Source of the DNA: Portunus trituberculatus
Lineage: Eukaryota; Arthropoda; Malacostraca; Decapoda; Portunidae
NCBI RefSeq assembly: GCF_017591435.1
Contig: NC_059304.1
Span: forward strand, 27,909,111 to 27,973,110
Direction: 5' to 3'
DNA length: 64,000 bases
Shown: piece by piece, positions 1 to 11,684 of the stretch
Layout: each line of letters begins with the position of its first letter
Numbering within the stretch: position 1 is the stretch's first letter
Notes under the pieces: generated by a model
Seen by the model: the letters and a program-made list of their open reading frames with translations, nothing else
What the model was told of the DNA's origin: nothing
Database searches by the model: none
Position numbers and translations under genes: made by a program

Positions 1-229
1 CTTTTTAGGCATGAAAAAATATCCTTAAAAATATTAAACAATCTGGCTGAGGCAACAATATCTATTACTGTAATGATGACATTATTATAACTATATATAA
101 TATCCTAGTATTAGATTCATATATAACACAAAAGATAATTAAGATTCGTTTATTACTTAAGACAATAAAAAGAATGGATGACTATTCATAGGAGGTGTAC
201 AATTTGTTCATGTATACAGACATACAGAC
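1..229. other. AT-rich sequence without recognised gene
   Basis: No coding signal or repeat boundary could be supported. It may include the 3' UTR of the minus-strand LINE that follows. Confidence 0.4.
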
Positions 230-1185
230 ATTCCAATTTTACATATAAATACAATATATGAGCAGACATACACATGTTAAGATATATATACTAACTAATA
301 ATTTCATATACATAATTAAATTGTAGGATAGTTTAGCTTTACAAACATGTTGGATCTCAGCTAGTATTTGGGAGTTAGTTAATATGTCATTATGATATTG
401 TGTTTCAATCTGCTTTTGAATGTGTTGAGGGAAGGAGCGTCTTGAATTTCTTTGGGAATAGTATTCCAAGTTACAGGACCCAAATAAGTTGTTGAATGTT
501 GAAATTTTGATAAACGATGAATAGGAAAGCTAAGGTTGTTGCGGTGACGGGTAGTATAATTATGAGATGGGAGGAGGTCACGCATTTCATTCTTATTCTT
601 ATACAAAAGTTTAGCTATTTCTATTTTTGTTATATCATCCAGTTTCAAGATTTTTGTTTCTTTGAATAGTGAATTAGTATGTTCTAAATAATCACTGTTA
701 GTAATAATTCTTACTATTTTTTTTGAGTAATAATCTTAAAGGGGTTAGATAGGTGGTGTATGTTGTACACCAAATGGGATTACAGTAAGTAAGTAGTGGA
801 TAAATGTGTGCATAGTATATTAATTTTAGTACATTAAAAGGCATGATATCTTTTATTTGATATAGTAAGGCAATGTGTCTTGATATTTTTTGTGTAAGAT
901 TATGTATGTGATGTTTAAATAATAATGAATCATCATAATCGACACCAAGAAATTGTATTCTATTTGTTTTAGAAATAATTTCATTGTTGATTTTTAAATT
1001 TATTAAATGAGGTGTTTTTGTAGTAGTGAATAACATAAAGTAGGTTTTTTCAGTATTAATTGTTAGTCTGTTACATAGACACCACTGGTAAAGTCTTTTA
1101 AGTTCATGATTCGCATTCACTACAAGTTCATTTTGGTTTGGACCTGTTAAGTAAAGCGTCATGTTCTCGGCAAACAGGATGCTCT
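230..1185 (-). pseudogene. 5'-truncated non-LTR retrotransposon, C-terminal half of reverse transcriptase (LINE D)
   Basis: Two minus-strand blocks read as one reverse transcriptase C-terminus split by a frameshift near 715. The first (1176-698) starts at the catalytic box, which here reads ILFAENMTLYL where active enzymes have FADD, and continues through a thumb-like LGVDYDDSLLFKHHI segment. The second (about 715-379) carries the TYLGPVTWNTIPKEIQ block that ends many CR1/jockey-type polymerases and stops at 379. The copy is cut off upstream exactly at a (GA)n tract. Loss of the Asp pair plus the frameshift make it dead. The left limit is approximate. Confidence 0.8.

Positions 1186-1232
<47 letters not shown>
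1186..1232. repeat. (GA)n microsatellite
   Basis: Near-perfect GA dinucleotide run abutting the 5' truncation point of LINE D. Confidence 0.97.
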
Positions 1233-1236
<4 letters not shown>

Positions 1237-1317
1237 GAAAATTTGTTGTTTTTGTATTTGTGTGTGTGTATTTACCTAGTTGTATTTACCTAGTTGTAGT
1301 TTTACAGGGCCTGGGCT

Positions 1318-2960
1318 TTATGCTCGTGTGGTCCCATCTCCATATCTACACTTATCCAATTTTTCTTTAAAACTATGTACACTCTTTGCTGATACCACTT
1401 CCTCACTCAAACTGTTCCAAGTCTCAACACATCTTTGCGGGAAACTAAATTTTTTAACATCTCTCAGACATCGTCCCTTCCTTAGTTTCTTACTATGCGA
1501 TCTTGTGCTTCTAAAGTCATATTCTTCTCTCAGGATCAGTTTCTCATTATCCACTTCATCCTTTCCGTTAATCAATTTATAAACTTGTATCAGATCCCTC
1601 TCTCTTCTCTGCTCCAAGGTTGGTAGATCCATTGCCTTTAGTCTCTCCTCATATGCCATCCCTTTAAATTCTGGAACCATTCTTGTAGCCATTTTTGTAG
1701 TCTCTAATTTTCTTATGTGTTTCTTTTTATGGGAGTCCACACAACTCCTGCATATTCCAATCTAGGTCTTATTTTAGTACTTATCAATTTCTTCATCATT
1801 TCCTTGTCCATATAGTGAAATGCTACTCCAATATTCCTTAGCAAATTATACGTCTCTCTGAAAATTCTATCAATATGGCTAACCGGTTGATTATTTTCTT
1901 CCATTGTCACTCCCAAGTCCTTTTCCTTTTTACTTTTTCTAGTTCTACTCCATCTCCCATCTTATAGATTCCCACTGGTCGTCTTTCACTTTTCCCATTT
2001 CCATGACATGGCTTTTGTCCACATTGAATTCCATCTCCCATTTTTGCTCCATTTCCAGATCTTGTTTAAGTCTTCCTGTAGTATTTCACAATCCTCTTTT
2101 GTTTAATGACTCTGCACAGTTTCGCATCGTCCATAAACAGATTTATGTAGCTGTTCACTCCTCTGGCATGTCATTTATATATACAAGAAAAAGTATTGGT
2201 GCCAATACTGACCCTGTGGCACTCCGCTGTCTACTGTTCTCCACTTGGACTTCATATCTTTAACTATCGTCCTTATTTCTCTCCCCTTAAGTAATTCTTC
2301 ATCCATCTCAATGTGCTTCCTTTTAAGCCACCCTTCTCCTCTAACTTCCATAGTAATCTTTCATGTGGCACTTTATCAAAAGCCTTTTTAGATCTAAATA
2401 AATACAGTCAACCCATCCTCTCTCTCTTGTACTTTATCAACTATTCTAGAGTAGAAACTCAATAAATTTGTCACACATGACCGACCTTTTCTAAAACCAA
2501 ATTGGCTATTTGATAATATTTTGTTGTCTTCAAGAAACTCGATCCATTGCTTCTTTATTACTTTTTCACACATCTTGCATATTACACTAGTTAGTGATAC
2601 CAGCCTGTAATTTAAAGGTTCTTCCTTCCTTCCGCTCTTATATATGGGAACCACCTCAGCTCTTTTCCACTCCACTGGCACTGTTCCATTTTCTATTGAG
2701 CATTTTATGATGTTGTATATTGGACTTGCTAGTTCTTCCCTACATTCTTTCAGTATTCTGCCTGAGACTTCATCCGGTCCCATTGCCTTTTCCTCATCCA
2801 ATTCCGTCATCAACTTTTTATTTCAAGCTTGGTTACTTTAATCTCTTTCATATAGACAGTCTCTCTATTACCCTGTGGTCTTTCAAATTTGGATTCCTTA
2901 GTAAAGACCTCATGAAATTTACTATTTAACAGTTCTGCCATACTTTTGGGTCTTCCACCA
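1318..2960 (-). pseudogene. LINE A1 reverse transcriptase and C-terminal domain
   Basis: Broken reading frames (2813-2394, 1916-1713, 1740-1318) cover a non-LTR reverse transcriptase. Recognisable blocks in order are DEVSGRILKECREELASPIY, VPIYKSGRKEEPLNYRLVSL, FGFRKGRSCVTNLLSFYSR, and the C-terminal MVPEFKGMAYEERLKAMDL and SFPQRCVETWNSLSEEVVSA. The catalytic FADD region falls in a stretch broken by frameshifts around 2100. No single frame is functional. Confidence 0.85.
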
Positions 2961-3496
2961 TTCCATTTTCTCCTTTTAACCTTTCTATTTTTTCTTTTTG
3001 TCTTATTTTTCCATTTATGAATCTGTAGAACAATTTTGGTTGTTCCTTACATTTTTCGACAATGTCCTTTTCATAGTTCTTTTCTTCTTCCTTTCTCACC
3101 TTAGCATATTCATTTCTTGCTGTTTTGAAGTTTTCCTTATTTTCTGGATTTCTGTTTCTTCTCCACCTTTTCCATGCTCCATCTCGTTTCTCCTTTGCCC
3201 TAGCACATCTTGCATTAAACCAATCTTTTTTCCTTCTTCTTTAGGTCTATATTTCGGAACATATTCCTGACCCCAGTTTTGTATATTTCAAAAATAAGTT
3301 ATATTTCTCTTGAACCGTTAATGAGTTTTCCATCTCCTCCCAGTTTACGTTTTAAAATAGTTCTTGAGATTCTCAATATCAGCCTTTCTGTAATTTAATC
3401 TGTCTCCTTTGTATGATTCATCTCTATCTTCCTTTCCTTCTTCTATATCCATCTCTAATATTACATGGTCACTCTTTCCCAATGGGCACTTGTATC

Positions 3497-4219
3497 TTAT
3501 ATCATCGTTAATTGGTATATCCCTTGTAAAACTAGGTCTAATCTTGCCGGCTCATCGTTTCCTCTGAATCTTGTGTTTTCCTTTACTCTTTGGACCATCA
3601 AATTATCTATCATTAGGTTCAGGAATCTATCTCCCAGGCATCTTCCCCATACCACTTTCATAATTTTCCCATTCTCCTCCTTACAGTTGAAATCTCCTAT
3701 CAATATCACTTTTCTCCTTTCCTTAATGATTCTTGTAAGACTCCTTATTGTGTCATCTATCATGTCTCTGTATTCTTGGTTAGTCCATGAGTTTGTTTTG
3801 GGTGGCACATATGTTCCAATGATTGTTAACTCCTTTTTGTTAATATGCATCTTAACATACAGTATTTCAGATTTTCCTTCCCCAAACTCCACTTGATTTA
3901 CCACTATCTCCTTCCTTAACATCATCATGACTCCTCCTCCTCCTTTACCCACTCTGTCTCTCCTCCATATATTATACCTTTTATCTATGTCTATTTTTAT
4001 TACCTCATTTAACTTTGTTTCCACCAGGCATACAATATCTGGTTCTTCTTTCTTTATGTAATCTCTTAATTCTAATTTACTAGATAAAATCCCATCTATG
4101 TTTGTATACATCACTTTTAATCTCTTGTTCTTATCATTTTTAGTTAAACTTGCTCCATTCTTTTCTCTTCTTTCTCTTTTATATACCATTTCCTTATCCT
4201 GTCTCCTATAATTCTCCAA
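3497..4219 (-). pseudogene. LINE A1 AP-endonuclease domain
   Basis: A 240-codon minus-strand frame with the APE-type endonuclease motifs in order: MYTNIDGI (N), CLVETKL (E), GTYVPPKTN (Y), LIGDFNCKE (D and N) and ARLDLV. The SDH block lies just beyond a frameshift near 3500 (GKSDHVIL readable on the minus strand at about 3480). This domain nicks target DNA to prime reverse transcription. The frame is separated from the polymerase by at least one shift. Confidence 0.85.
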
Positions 4220-4690
4220 AAAAATGCCTTCTTCTCCTCCTCTGATCTTTCATTATTTTTTTCTCTTGCTTCTGCCACCAGTTCATTGTGTCTCTTCCTT
4301 TCCTCCTCGTTTCTATTTTTCTTTATATATATATTTTTGCAACCTTCTGTTTCTCTGAGTTTCGTTTTCTATATAGTACTTCTTCTGCTGCTGCTTGTGA
4401 TTTTAGTAATATCTTAATTGGTCTCACTGTTCCTTCTTGATATGGTCCCATTCTATGGATTTCTTCTACTTCCTCTTCTAAGTTCTGTCTATCCTCGTCA
4501 TTCAGATGTTTTAGTAGGTCTTTACTGATTTAATTTCGTCTTTTTCCCTTCTTGGTCTATATTTAACATTTTTTTCTTTCAGTCCAAAAATAATTACACT
4601 CTTCTTTTTTCCATAATTTCTCTTACTAAATTTTCTTTTTTCTTGAGGACTCCTATCATTTTGCTTGTCATATTTTCATCTCTTTCTTTT

Positions 4691-4693
<3 letters not shown>

Positions 4694-4727
<34 letters not shown>
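4694..4727. repeat. (GT)n microsatellite, tail of LINE B1
   Basis: Pure GT run sitting exactly between the truncated 5' end of A1 and the 3' terminal motif of B1. On the LINE sense strand it is a (CA)n tail. Confidence 0.97.
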
Positions 4728-4728
<1 letters not shown>

Positions 4729-4886
4729 TTACCTAATTGTATTTACCTAATTGTAACATACGGGAAAAGAGCTATGCTCGTGTTGTCCCGTCTCCATATC
4801 TATTAATGTCCAGCTTTTTCTTAAAATCATGAATATTCCTTGCGTTGACCACTTCCACGTTTAAACTATTCCATGCTTCCACCCTT

Positions 4887-6400
4887 CTATGAGGAAGCTA
4901 TATTTTTCACATCTCTCCTATAAGTGGCCATTTTAGTTTTTCCCATGCCCTCTCGACATTCTTTCATTCCACATACACAGATCTTCCCTATCCATTTTTC
5001 CATGCCAATCATCACTCTGTATATTGCTATCAGGTCTCCCCTTTCTCTTCTGTTTTCCAGGGTCGGAAGTTGCATTCTTTTCAGTCTGTCTTCATAAGTC
5101 AAATCTCTTAAGTCAGGCACCATTTTTGTTGCAGCCCTCTGTACTTTCTCTAGTTTCCTTATGTGTTTCTTTAAGTTCGAGCCCACTGTATTGTTGCATA
5201 TTCAAGCCTCGGTCTTATCATTGCAGTAATTATTTTCTTCATCATTTCTTCATCTAAATATCTGAACGCCACTCTTATGTTCCTCAATAAGTTCAATACT
5301 TCTCCAATTATTTTGTTTATATGTCTCTCTGGCGATAGGTCATTGGTAATTGTCACCCCAAGGTCTTTTTCTTCATGACTGGTTTTATGTCTTCATTTCC
5401 TATCTTGTACATACTCCTGATTCTTCTTTCACTCTTGCCAAACTCTATTTTCTTGCATTTTGTCGTGTTGAACTCCATTTGCCATGTACAGCTCCATTTC
5501 CATATTCTGTCCAAGTCTTCCTGGAGTAGTTCGCAATCTTTGTCACATCTCACTTTTCTTAACAATTTTGCATCGTCTGCAAATAGGCTCACATAACTGG
5601 ACACCCCATCCACCATGTCATTTATGTAGACCGAACATTACTGGTGCCAACACTGATCCCTGTGGAACTCCACTCTCCACCAAGCCCCATTCTGATGGTC
5701 TGTCCTTAATTATTGTTCTCATTTCTCTTCCTACCAAAAGTCTTCCATCCATTTTAGTAAACTGCCATGCACTCCTCCTACCATTTCAAGTTTCCAGATC
5801 AGTCTCGGTGTGGTACCTTATCAAAGGCCTTTTTAAATCCAGATATATTCCATCAGCCCAACCATCTCTTTCCTGTATTACATCTATCACCCTCGAATAG
5901 TAACATATCAGGTTTGTCGTGCATGAACGCCCTTTTCTAAAACCAAATTGACACTCACAAAGTATGTCATTTTCTCCAAGAAGTCTGTCCATCTATTCTT
6001 CACCACCCTCTCACACATCTTAGCTACCACACTTGTAAGTGACACTGGTCTATAGTTCAATGGGTCTCTCTTGTTACCTGATTTATAGATTGGGACAATG
6101 TTAGCTCTTTTCCAGTCTTGGGGCACTACACCTTCCCTTAATGAGGCATCAATTACTTCACAAACTTTTTCTGCCAGTTGCTCCTGCATTCTCTTAAAAT
6201 CCATCCTGATACCCCATCAGGTCCCACAGCTTTTCTCACTTCTAAACTCCCCATCATATTCTTGATCTCCTCCACAGTTACTTGAAACTCCTTCATAATC
6301 CCTTTCTGTTCCATTACCAGTGGTTTGTCAAAAGCAGTCTCCTTTGTGAATACCTTCCGAAAGCATCCATTCATAGCCTCTGCCATTTCCTGGGATCTTC
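4887..6400 (-). pseudogene. LINE B1 reverse transcriptase and C-terminal domain
   Basis: Consecutive frames with shifts read through the whole polymerase: VRKAVGPDGVSGWILRECR, VPIYKSGNKRDPLNYRPVSL, CECQFGFRKGRSCTTNLIC, IYLDLK, then YVSLFADDAKLLRKVRCD at about 5590-5540, the catalytic FADD box being intact. The C-terminal part MVPDLRDLTYEDRLKRMQL and TYRRDVKNIASS ends at 4887. Frameshifts near 5170, 5350, 5640, 5830, 5970 and 6200 inactivate it; B2 and B3 carry the same protein with different breaks. Confidence 0.88.
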
Positions 6401-6732
6401 ACTGCATACTCCATTTACTTCTAAACTTTCAATACTTTCTCTATTTTTGATGTTGTTGTTCACATGTCTGTAAAAAGCCTTGGTTGGTCTTTACATTTAT
6501 CAATTATATCCTTTTCTTGTTTCTTTCTTTCTTCTCTTCTAATCAACACATATTCATTTCTTGCTCTTTTGTAACTTTCCACTGCTTAATCCGTCTTTTC
6601 CTTCTCCACCTCTTCCATGCATCCTCTTTTCTTGTTCTAGCCTTTTCACATCTATCGTTAAACCAGTCCTGCTTTCCAACTTCTCTATGTTGTCTTATTG
6701 GTACAAATTTTTCTCACCTTCTTTGTATATTT

Positions 6733-7640
6733 TTATAAATTCCTTCCACTTTTCATTTGCTCCTTAGCACTCTTGAATTTCATCCAATTTGTCTCTTGAA
6801 AGAATTTCTTTAGGTTTCCAAAATCTGTCTTGGCATAATTCCATCTTCCCACTTTATATTCTTCATTTCTTCTAGATTTCTCTTCATCTATCACCTTGAA
6901 CTCCAAAACTGCATGATCACTCTTTGCTAAAGGGCACTCCACCCTCATCTCCTCAATGACCATTGGCTCTGTACTAAAGACCAAGTCCAGTCTTGACGAT
7001 GCTCCCTCTCCTCCAAACCTAGTATCTTCTTTGACCCACTGAGTTAACACATTTTCCATTGCCAGTGTCAATAGTGTATTTCCCCATGTTGTCTCTGATC
7101 CTTCCATTGACCAGTCCTCCCAACACACCTCTTTACAATTAAAATCTCCCATCATTATAGTTCGTTCACAGCCACCCAACATTTCTTCCAGACATGTTCC
7201 TGTATCACTTATCATTTCTTCATATTCCTGTACTGACCATGCATTTGTCTTAGGTGGTACGTACACCACTATGTAGTGCCTCTTTTTCCTTCATTAGTTT
7301 CTGCTCTGATCTTTAGCACTTCTGCCTTTCCCATACCTTCTTTCACTTGATCCACCTTTATATCTTTTTAACCAGCAACATCACTCCTCCTCCCATCTTA
7401 CCTACTCTATTTCTTTTCCAAACATTATATTTCCTTCTCCAACCATCATCAGGTCTTCTCCTCTCTCAGTTTTGTTTCAGTAAGACCCACAATATCTGGG
7501 TTCTTGTCCCTCAAGTAATCGTTGAGTTCTAAAATCCCGATATCACTCCATTTATGTTGGAATACATTACATTCGCTCATACGTAAGTTTCTTTAGTCCT
7601 TTCTTGCTGTACTTTTCTGGGTTATGAACCACTTCCTCAG
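6733..7640 (-). pseudogene. LINE B1 AP-endonuclease domain
   Basis: Endonuclease motifs are TETKL at about 7470 (damaged frame), VYVPPKTNAW at 7265, IMMGDFNCKE at about 7150, SRLDLVFS at about 6985 and LAKSDHAVLEF near 6900. The N-terminal part (MYSNINGVISGILELNDYL in copy B2) is frame-broken here around 7300-7560. Confidence 0.85.
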
Positions 7641-7642
7641 TC

Positions 7643-8521
7643 TCATATCCAAGATTCTCCAGAAAAACTCTTTCTTCTCCTCTTCTGTCCTCTCTTCATT
7701 TTTTTCAAAGCCTCCTTTCTCAACTCATTTAACATTTCTCTTTCCTTTTCACCGAGATCTCTTCTCAACCAAATCTTCCTTGTTGTTTCCTGCTGGGCTA
7801 GCCTCCATGACTTCTCCACCAATTCATCTACATCCTTTTGTGACTTAAGTTTGATTCTTATTGGCCTCATACCTTCTCTTGTGAACTTTCCAATTCTATG
7901 GAAGTCCTCTATTTCTTGTACTAGGTCTTTTCCTCCTCCTGCACCACATTAATGATATTATTTATCACCTTTTTATGTTTTCTCTCTCTCCATTTTACTC
8001 GGTGTCTTATCCTCCTCCACACCAAATATCACCACACATCTCTTTTTGTCTACAGTTTCCCTCACCAATGTCTCATTTGATTTAATAACCTTCACCACTT
8101 TCTCAGCAATCTTCTCTTCTATGATCTGTTGATCTATAATTTCAGCAAGGCCCAAAGTTTTCTCCCCAGACTCTTTGATTTCCTTTTCCAGACTTGCAAC
8201 TTTGTAATTTACCTCCTTTCTTTCCACTTCCTGACTTTTTTTCCATTCAGCCTGCTTCTCCATCACTTTTCCTAGAGATTCTCCACATTTTTGCAATTCA
8301 CTTTAATTAGCTTAACTTCCTCTTTCAGTGCTTCATTTTCCTTCTTCATATCGGCACACTCTTTCATTACATTGTCATAACTCGTTTCCAGGCCCCATAC
8401 TTTTCAAACAGTTTTCAATTTTACCTTCCAACTCCAGAATTTTCTTCACATAAGTGCTCTTCTCCATTATTCCTTGAAATCCTGTGAAGTCTGATTCATC
8501 TTTCGAGTTCACGGCCGCCAT
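7643..8521 (-). pseudogene. LINE B1 ORF1, coiled-coil RNA-binding protein
   Basis: ORF1 opens with ATG at 8521 (MAAVNSKDESDFTGFQGIME), followed by heptad-like K/E-rich helices (for example YVKKILELEGKIENCL and VASLEKEIKESGEKTLGL), then RRCVVIFGVEEDKTPSKME-like sequence and a C-terminal basic block MRPIRIKLKSQKDVDELVEK. Coiled coil followed by a compact basic domain is the usual plan of L1/CR1-type ORF1 nucleic-acid chaperones; that role is inferred. Frameshifts near 8380, 8300 and 7960 break it. Confidence 0.75.
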
Positions 8522-8736
8522 GTTGCGCAGATGTAAACAAACCAGCTGATGGCTCAAACGCAGGCTACAGTTTATATTTACCTTCCCTGGACATTATTTT
8601 GCTAAGTTTACATGACTATATGGAGACGGGACAAACATTACCAGCTCCTTTCCCACCTTGGTTACTCTTAGGCAATGGTAACTGTAGAATTAGAGATGAT
8701 TGCTCTGGAGCTCAGCGACCACATCCGCCATCGGCG

Positions 8737-8737
<1 letters not shown>

Positions 8738-8772
<35 letters not shown>
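8738..8772. repeat. (GT)n microsatellite, tail of LINE B2
   Basis: Pure GT run between the 5' UTR of B1 and the 3' terminal motif of B2. Confidence 0.97.
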
Positions 8773-8774
<2 letters not shown>

Positions 8775-9383
8775 TTACCTAATTGTATTTACCTAATTGT
8801 AACATACGGAAAAGAGCTATGCTCGTGTTGTCCCGTCTCCATATCTATTAATGTCCAGCTTTTCTTAAAATCATGAATATTCCTTGCGTTGACCACTTCC
8901 ACGTCTAAACTATTCCATGCTTCCACCCTTCTATGAGGAAGCTATATTTTTCACATCTCTCCTATAAGTGGCCATTTTAGTTTTTCCCATGCCCTCTCGA
9001 CATTCTTCCATTCCACATACACAGATCTTCCCTATCCATTTTTCCATGCCAATCATCACTCTGTATATTGCTATCAGGTCTCCCCTTTCTCTTCTGTTTT
9101 CCAGGGTTGGAAGTTGCATTCTTTTCAGTCTGTCTTCATAAGTCAAATCTCTTAAGTCAGGCACCATTTTCGTTGCAGCCCTCTGTACTTTCTCTAGTTT
9201 CCTTATGTGTTTCTTTAAGTTCGGAGCCCACTGTATTGTTGCATATTCAAGCCTCGGTCTTATCATTGCAGTAATTATTTTCTTCATCATTTCTTCATCT
9301 AGATATCTGACGCCACTCTTATGTTCCTCAATAAGTTCAATACTTCTCCAATTATTTTGTTTATATGTCTCTCTGGCGATAGG

Positions 9384-10251
9384 TCATTGGTAATTGTCAC
9401 CCCAAGGTCTTTTCTTCATGACTGGTTTTATGTCTTCATTTCCTATCTTGTACATACTCCTGATTCTTCTTTCACTCTTGCCAAACTCTATTTTCTTGCA
9501 TTTTGTCGTGTTGAACTCCATTTGCCATGTACAGCTCCATTTCCATATTCTGTCCAAGTCTTCCTGGAGTAGTTCGCAATCTTTGTCACATCTCACTTTT
9601 CTTAACAATTTTGCATCGTCTGCAAATAGGCTCACATAACTGGACACCCCATCCACCATGTCATTTATGTAGACTGCGAACATTACTGGTGCCAACACTG
9701 ATCCCTGTGGAACTCCACTCTCCACCAATCCCCATTCTGATGGTCTGTCCTTAATTATTGTTCTCATTTCTCTTCCTACCAAAAGTCTTCCATCCATTTT
9801 AGTAAACTGCCATGCACTCCTCCTACCATTTCAAGTTTCCAGATCAGTCTCTGGTGTGGTACCTTATCAAAGGCCTTTTTTAAATCCAGATATATTCCAT
9901 CAGCCCAACCATCTCTTTCCTGTATTACATCTATCACCCTCGAATAGTAACATATCAGGTTTGTCGTGCATGAACGCCCTTTCCTAAAACCAAATTGACA
10001 CTCACAAAGTATGTCATTTTCTCCAAGAAGTCTGTCCATCTAGTCTTCACCACCCTCTCACACATCTTAGCTACCACACTTGTAAGTGACACTGGTCTAT
10101 AGTTCAATGGGTCTCTCTTGTTACCTGATTTATAGATTGGGACAATGTTAGCTCTTTTCCAGTCTTGGGGCACTACACCTTCCCTTAATGAGGCATCAAT
10201 TACTTCACAAACTTTTTCTGCCAATTGCTCCTGCATTCTCTTAAAATCCAT
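9384..10251 (-). pseudogene. LINE B2 reverse transcriptase
   Basis: Three overlapping frames cover VPIYKSGNKRDPLNYRPVSL, FGFRKGRSCTTNLICYYSR, YLDLKKAFDKVPHQRLIWKL, GVPQGSVLAPVMFAVYINDM and SLFADDAKLLRKV, i.e. the fingers and palm blocks of non-LTR RT. Frameshifts at about 10040 and 9790 and the C-terminal break at 9390 prevent a continuous product. Confidence 0.87.
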
Positions 10252-10779
10252 CCTGATACCCCATCAGGTCCCACAGCTTTTCTCACTTCTAAACTCCCCA
10301 TCATGTTCTTGATCTCCTCCACCGTTACTTGAAACTCCTTCATAATCCCTTTCTGTTCCATTACCAGTGGTTTGTCAAAAGCAGTCTCCTTTGTGAATAC
10401 CTTCCGAAAGCATCCATTCATAGCCTCTGCCATTTCCTGGGATCTTCACTGTATACTCCATTTACTTCTAAACTTTCAATACTTTCTCTATTTTTGATGT
10501 TGTTGTTCACATGTCTGTAAAAAAGCCTTGGTTGGTCTTTACATTTATCAATTATATCCTTTTCTTGTTTCTTTCTTTCTTCTCTTCTAATCAACACATA
10601 TTCATTTCTTGCTCTTTTGTAACTTTCCACTGCTTAATCCGTCTTTTCCTTCTCCACCTCTTCCATGCATCCTCTTTTCTTGTTCTAGCCTTTTCACATC
10701 TATCGTTAAACCAGTCCTGCTTTCCAACTTCTCTATGTTGTCTTATTGGTACAAATTTTTCTCACCTTCTTTGTATATT

Positions 10780-11684
10780 TTATAAATTCCTTCCACTTTT
10801 CATTTGCTCCTTAGCACTCTTGAATTTCATCCAATTTGTCTCTTGAAAGAATTTCTTTAGGTTTCCAAAATCTGTCTTGGCATAATTCCATCTTCCCACT
10901 TTATATTCTTCATTTCTTCTAGATTTCTCTTCGTCTATCACCTTGAACTCCAAAACTGCATGATCACTCTTTGCTAAAGGGCACTCCACCCTCATCTCCT
11001 CAATGACCATTGGCTCTGTACTAAAGACCAAGTCCAGTCTTGACGATGCTCCCTCTCCTCCAAACCTAGTATCTTCTTTGACCCACTGAGTTAACACATT
11101 TTCCATTGCCAGTGTCAATAGTGTATTTCCCCATGTTGTCTCTGATCCTTCCATTGACCAGTCCTCCCAACACACCTCTTTACAATTAAAATCTCCCATC
11201 ATTATAGTTCGTTCACAGCCACCCAACATTTCTTCCAGACATGTTCCTGTATCACTTATCATTTCTTCATATTCCTGTACTGACCATGCATTTGTCTTAG
11301 GTGGTACGTACACCACTATGTAGTGCCTCTTTTTTCCTTCATTAGTTTCTGCTCTGATCTTTAGCACTTCTGCCTTTCCCATACCTTTTTCACTTGATCC
11401 ACCTTTATATCTTTTTTAACCAGCAACATCACTCCTCCTCCCATCTTACCTACTCTATTTCTTTTCCAAACGTTATATTTCCCTTCTCCAACCTTCATCA
11501 GGTCTTCTCCCTCTCTCAGTTTTGTTTCAGTAAGACCCACAATATCTGGGTTCTTGTCCCTCAAGTAATCGTTGAGTTCTAAAATCCCCGATATCACTCC
11601 ATTTATGTTGGAATACATTACATTTCGCTCATATGTAAGTTTCTTTAGTCCTTTCTTGCTGTACTTTTCTGGGTTATGAACCAC
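10780..11684 (-). pseudogene. LINE B2 AP-endonuclease domain
   Basis: The two frames 11684-11361 and 11382-10780 overlap by 22 bases and together hold NINGVISG, LTETKLREG, VVYVPPKTN, MMGDFNCKE, RLDLVFSTEP and KSDHAVLEF. One frameshift in the overlap is the only break in the domain. Confidence 0.87.

Larger units (their letters stand above)
1270..4693 (-). mobile_element. LINE family A, copy A1, 5'-truncated CR1-like retrotransposon
   Basis: Minus-strand element whose 3' end is the repeated motif ACTAGGTAAATACA followed by a short (CA)n. Upstream lie the polymerase C-terminus (ending GDGTTRA*), reverse transcriptase, AP-type endonuclease and a lysine/glutamate-rich ORF1 remnant (about 4240-4690). 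The 5' end stops against the (GT)n at 4694, which is the tail of the next element. Several frameshifts are present. The architecture of ORF1, APE endonuclease and RT without RNase H, with a microsatellite tail, fits CR1/jockey-type LINEs; the exact clade is not certain. Confidence 0.85.
4728..8737 (-). mobile_element. LINE family B, copy B1, apparently full length
   Basis: About 4.0 kb on the minus strand, bounded on both sides by (GT)n. The 3' end is ATTAGGTAAATACA repeated twice then (CA)n. Going upstream it contains the C-terminal domain, RT, endonuclease and ORF1, and about 215 bases of 5' UTR before the ORF1 start at 8521. It is more than 95% alike to B2 and B3 by eye over shared parts. 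Small indels (for example in homopolymers near 5378 and 7300) break the reading frames. Confidence 0.88.

Noticed and set aside
8605..8737. Separate plus-strand LINE end (GGAGACGGGACAAAC at about 8624)
   Set aside because: The short match to a LINE 3' block is the only support. The segment is better explained as the 5' UTR of B1, flanked by (GT)n.
1280..9639. Plus-strand frames of 60-140 codons rich in Phe, Leu and Ser
   Set aside because: They are antisense shadows of the minus-strand LINEs and recur identically in B1, B2 and B3.
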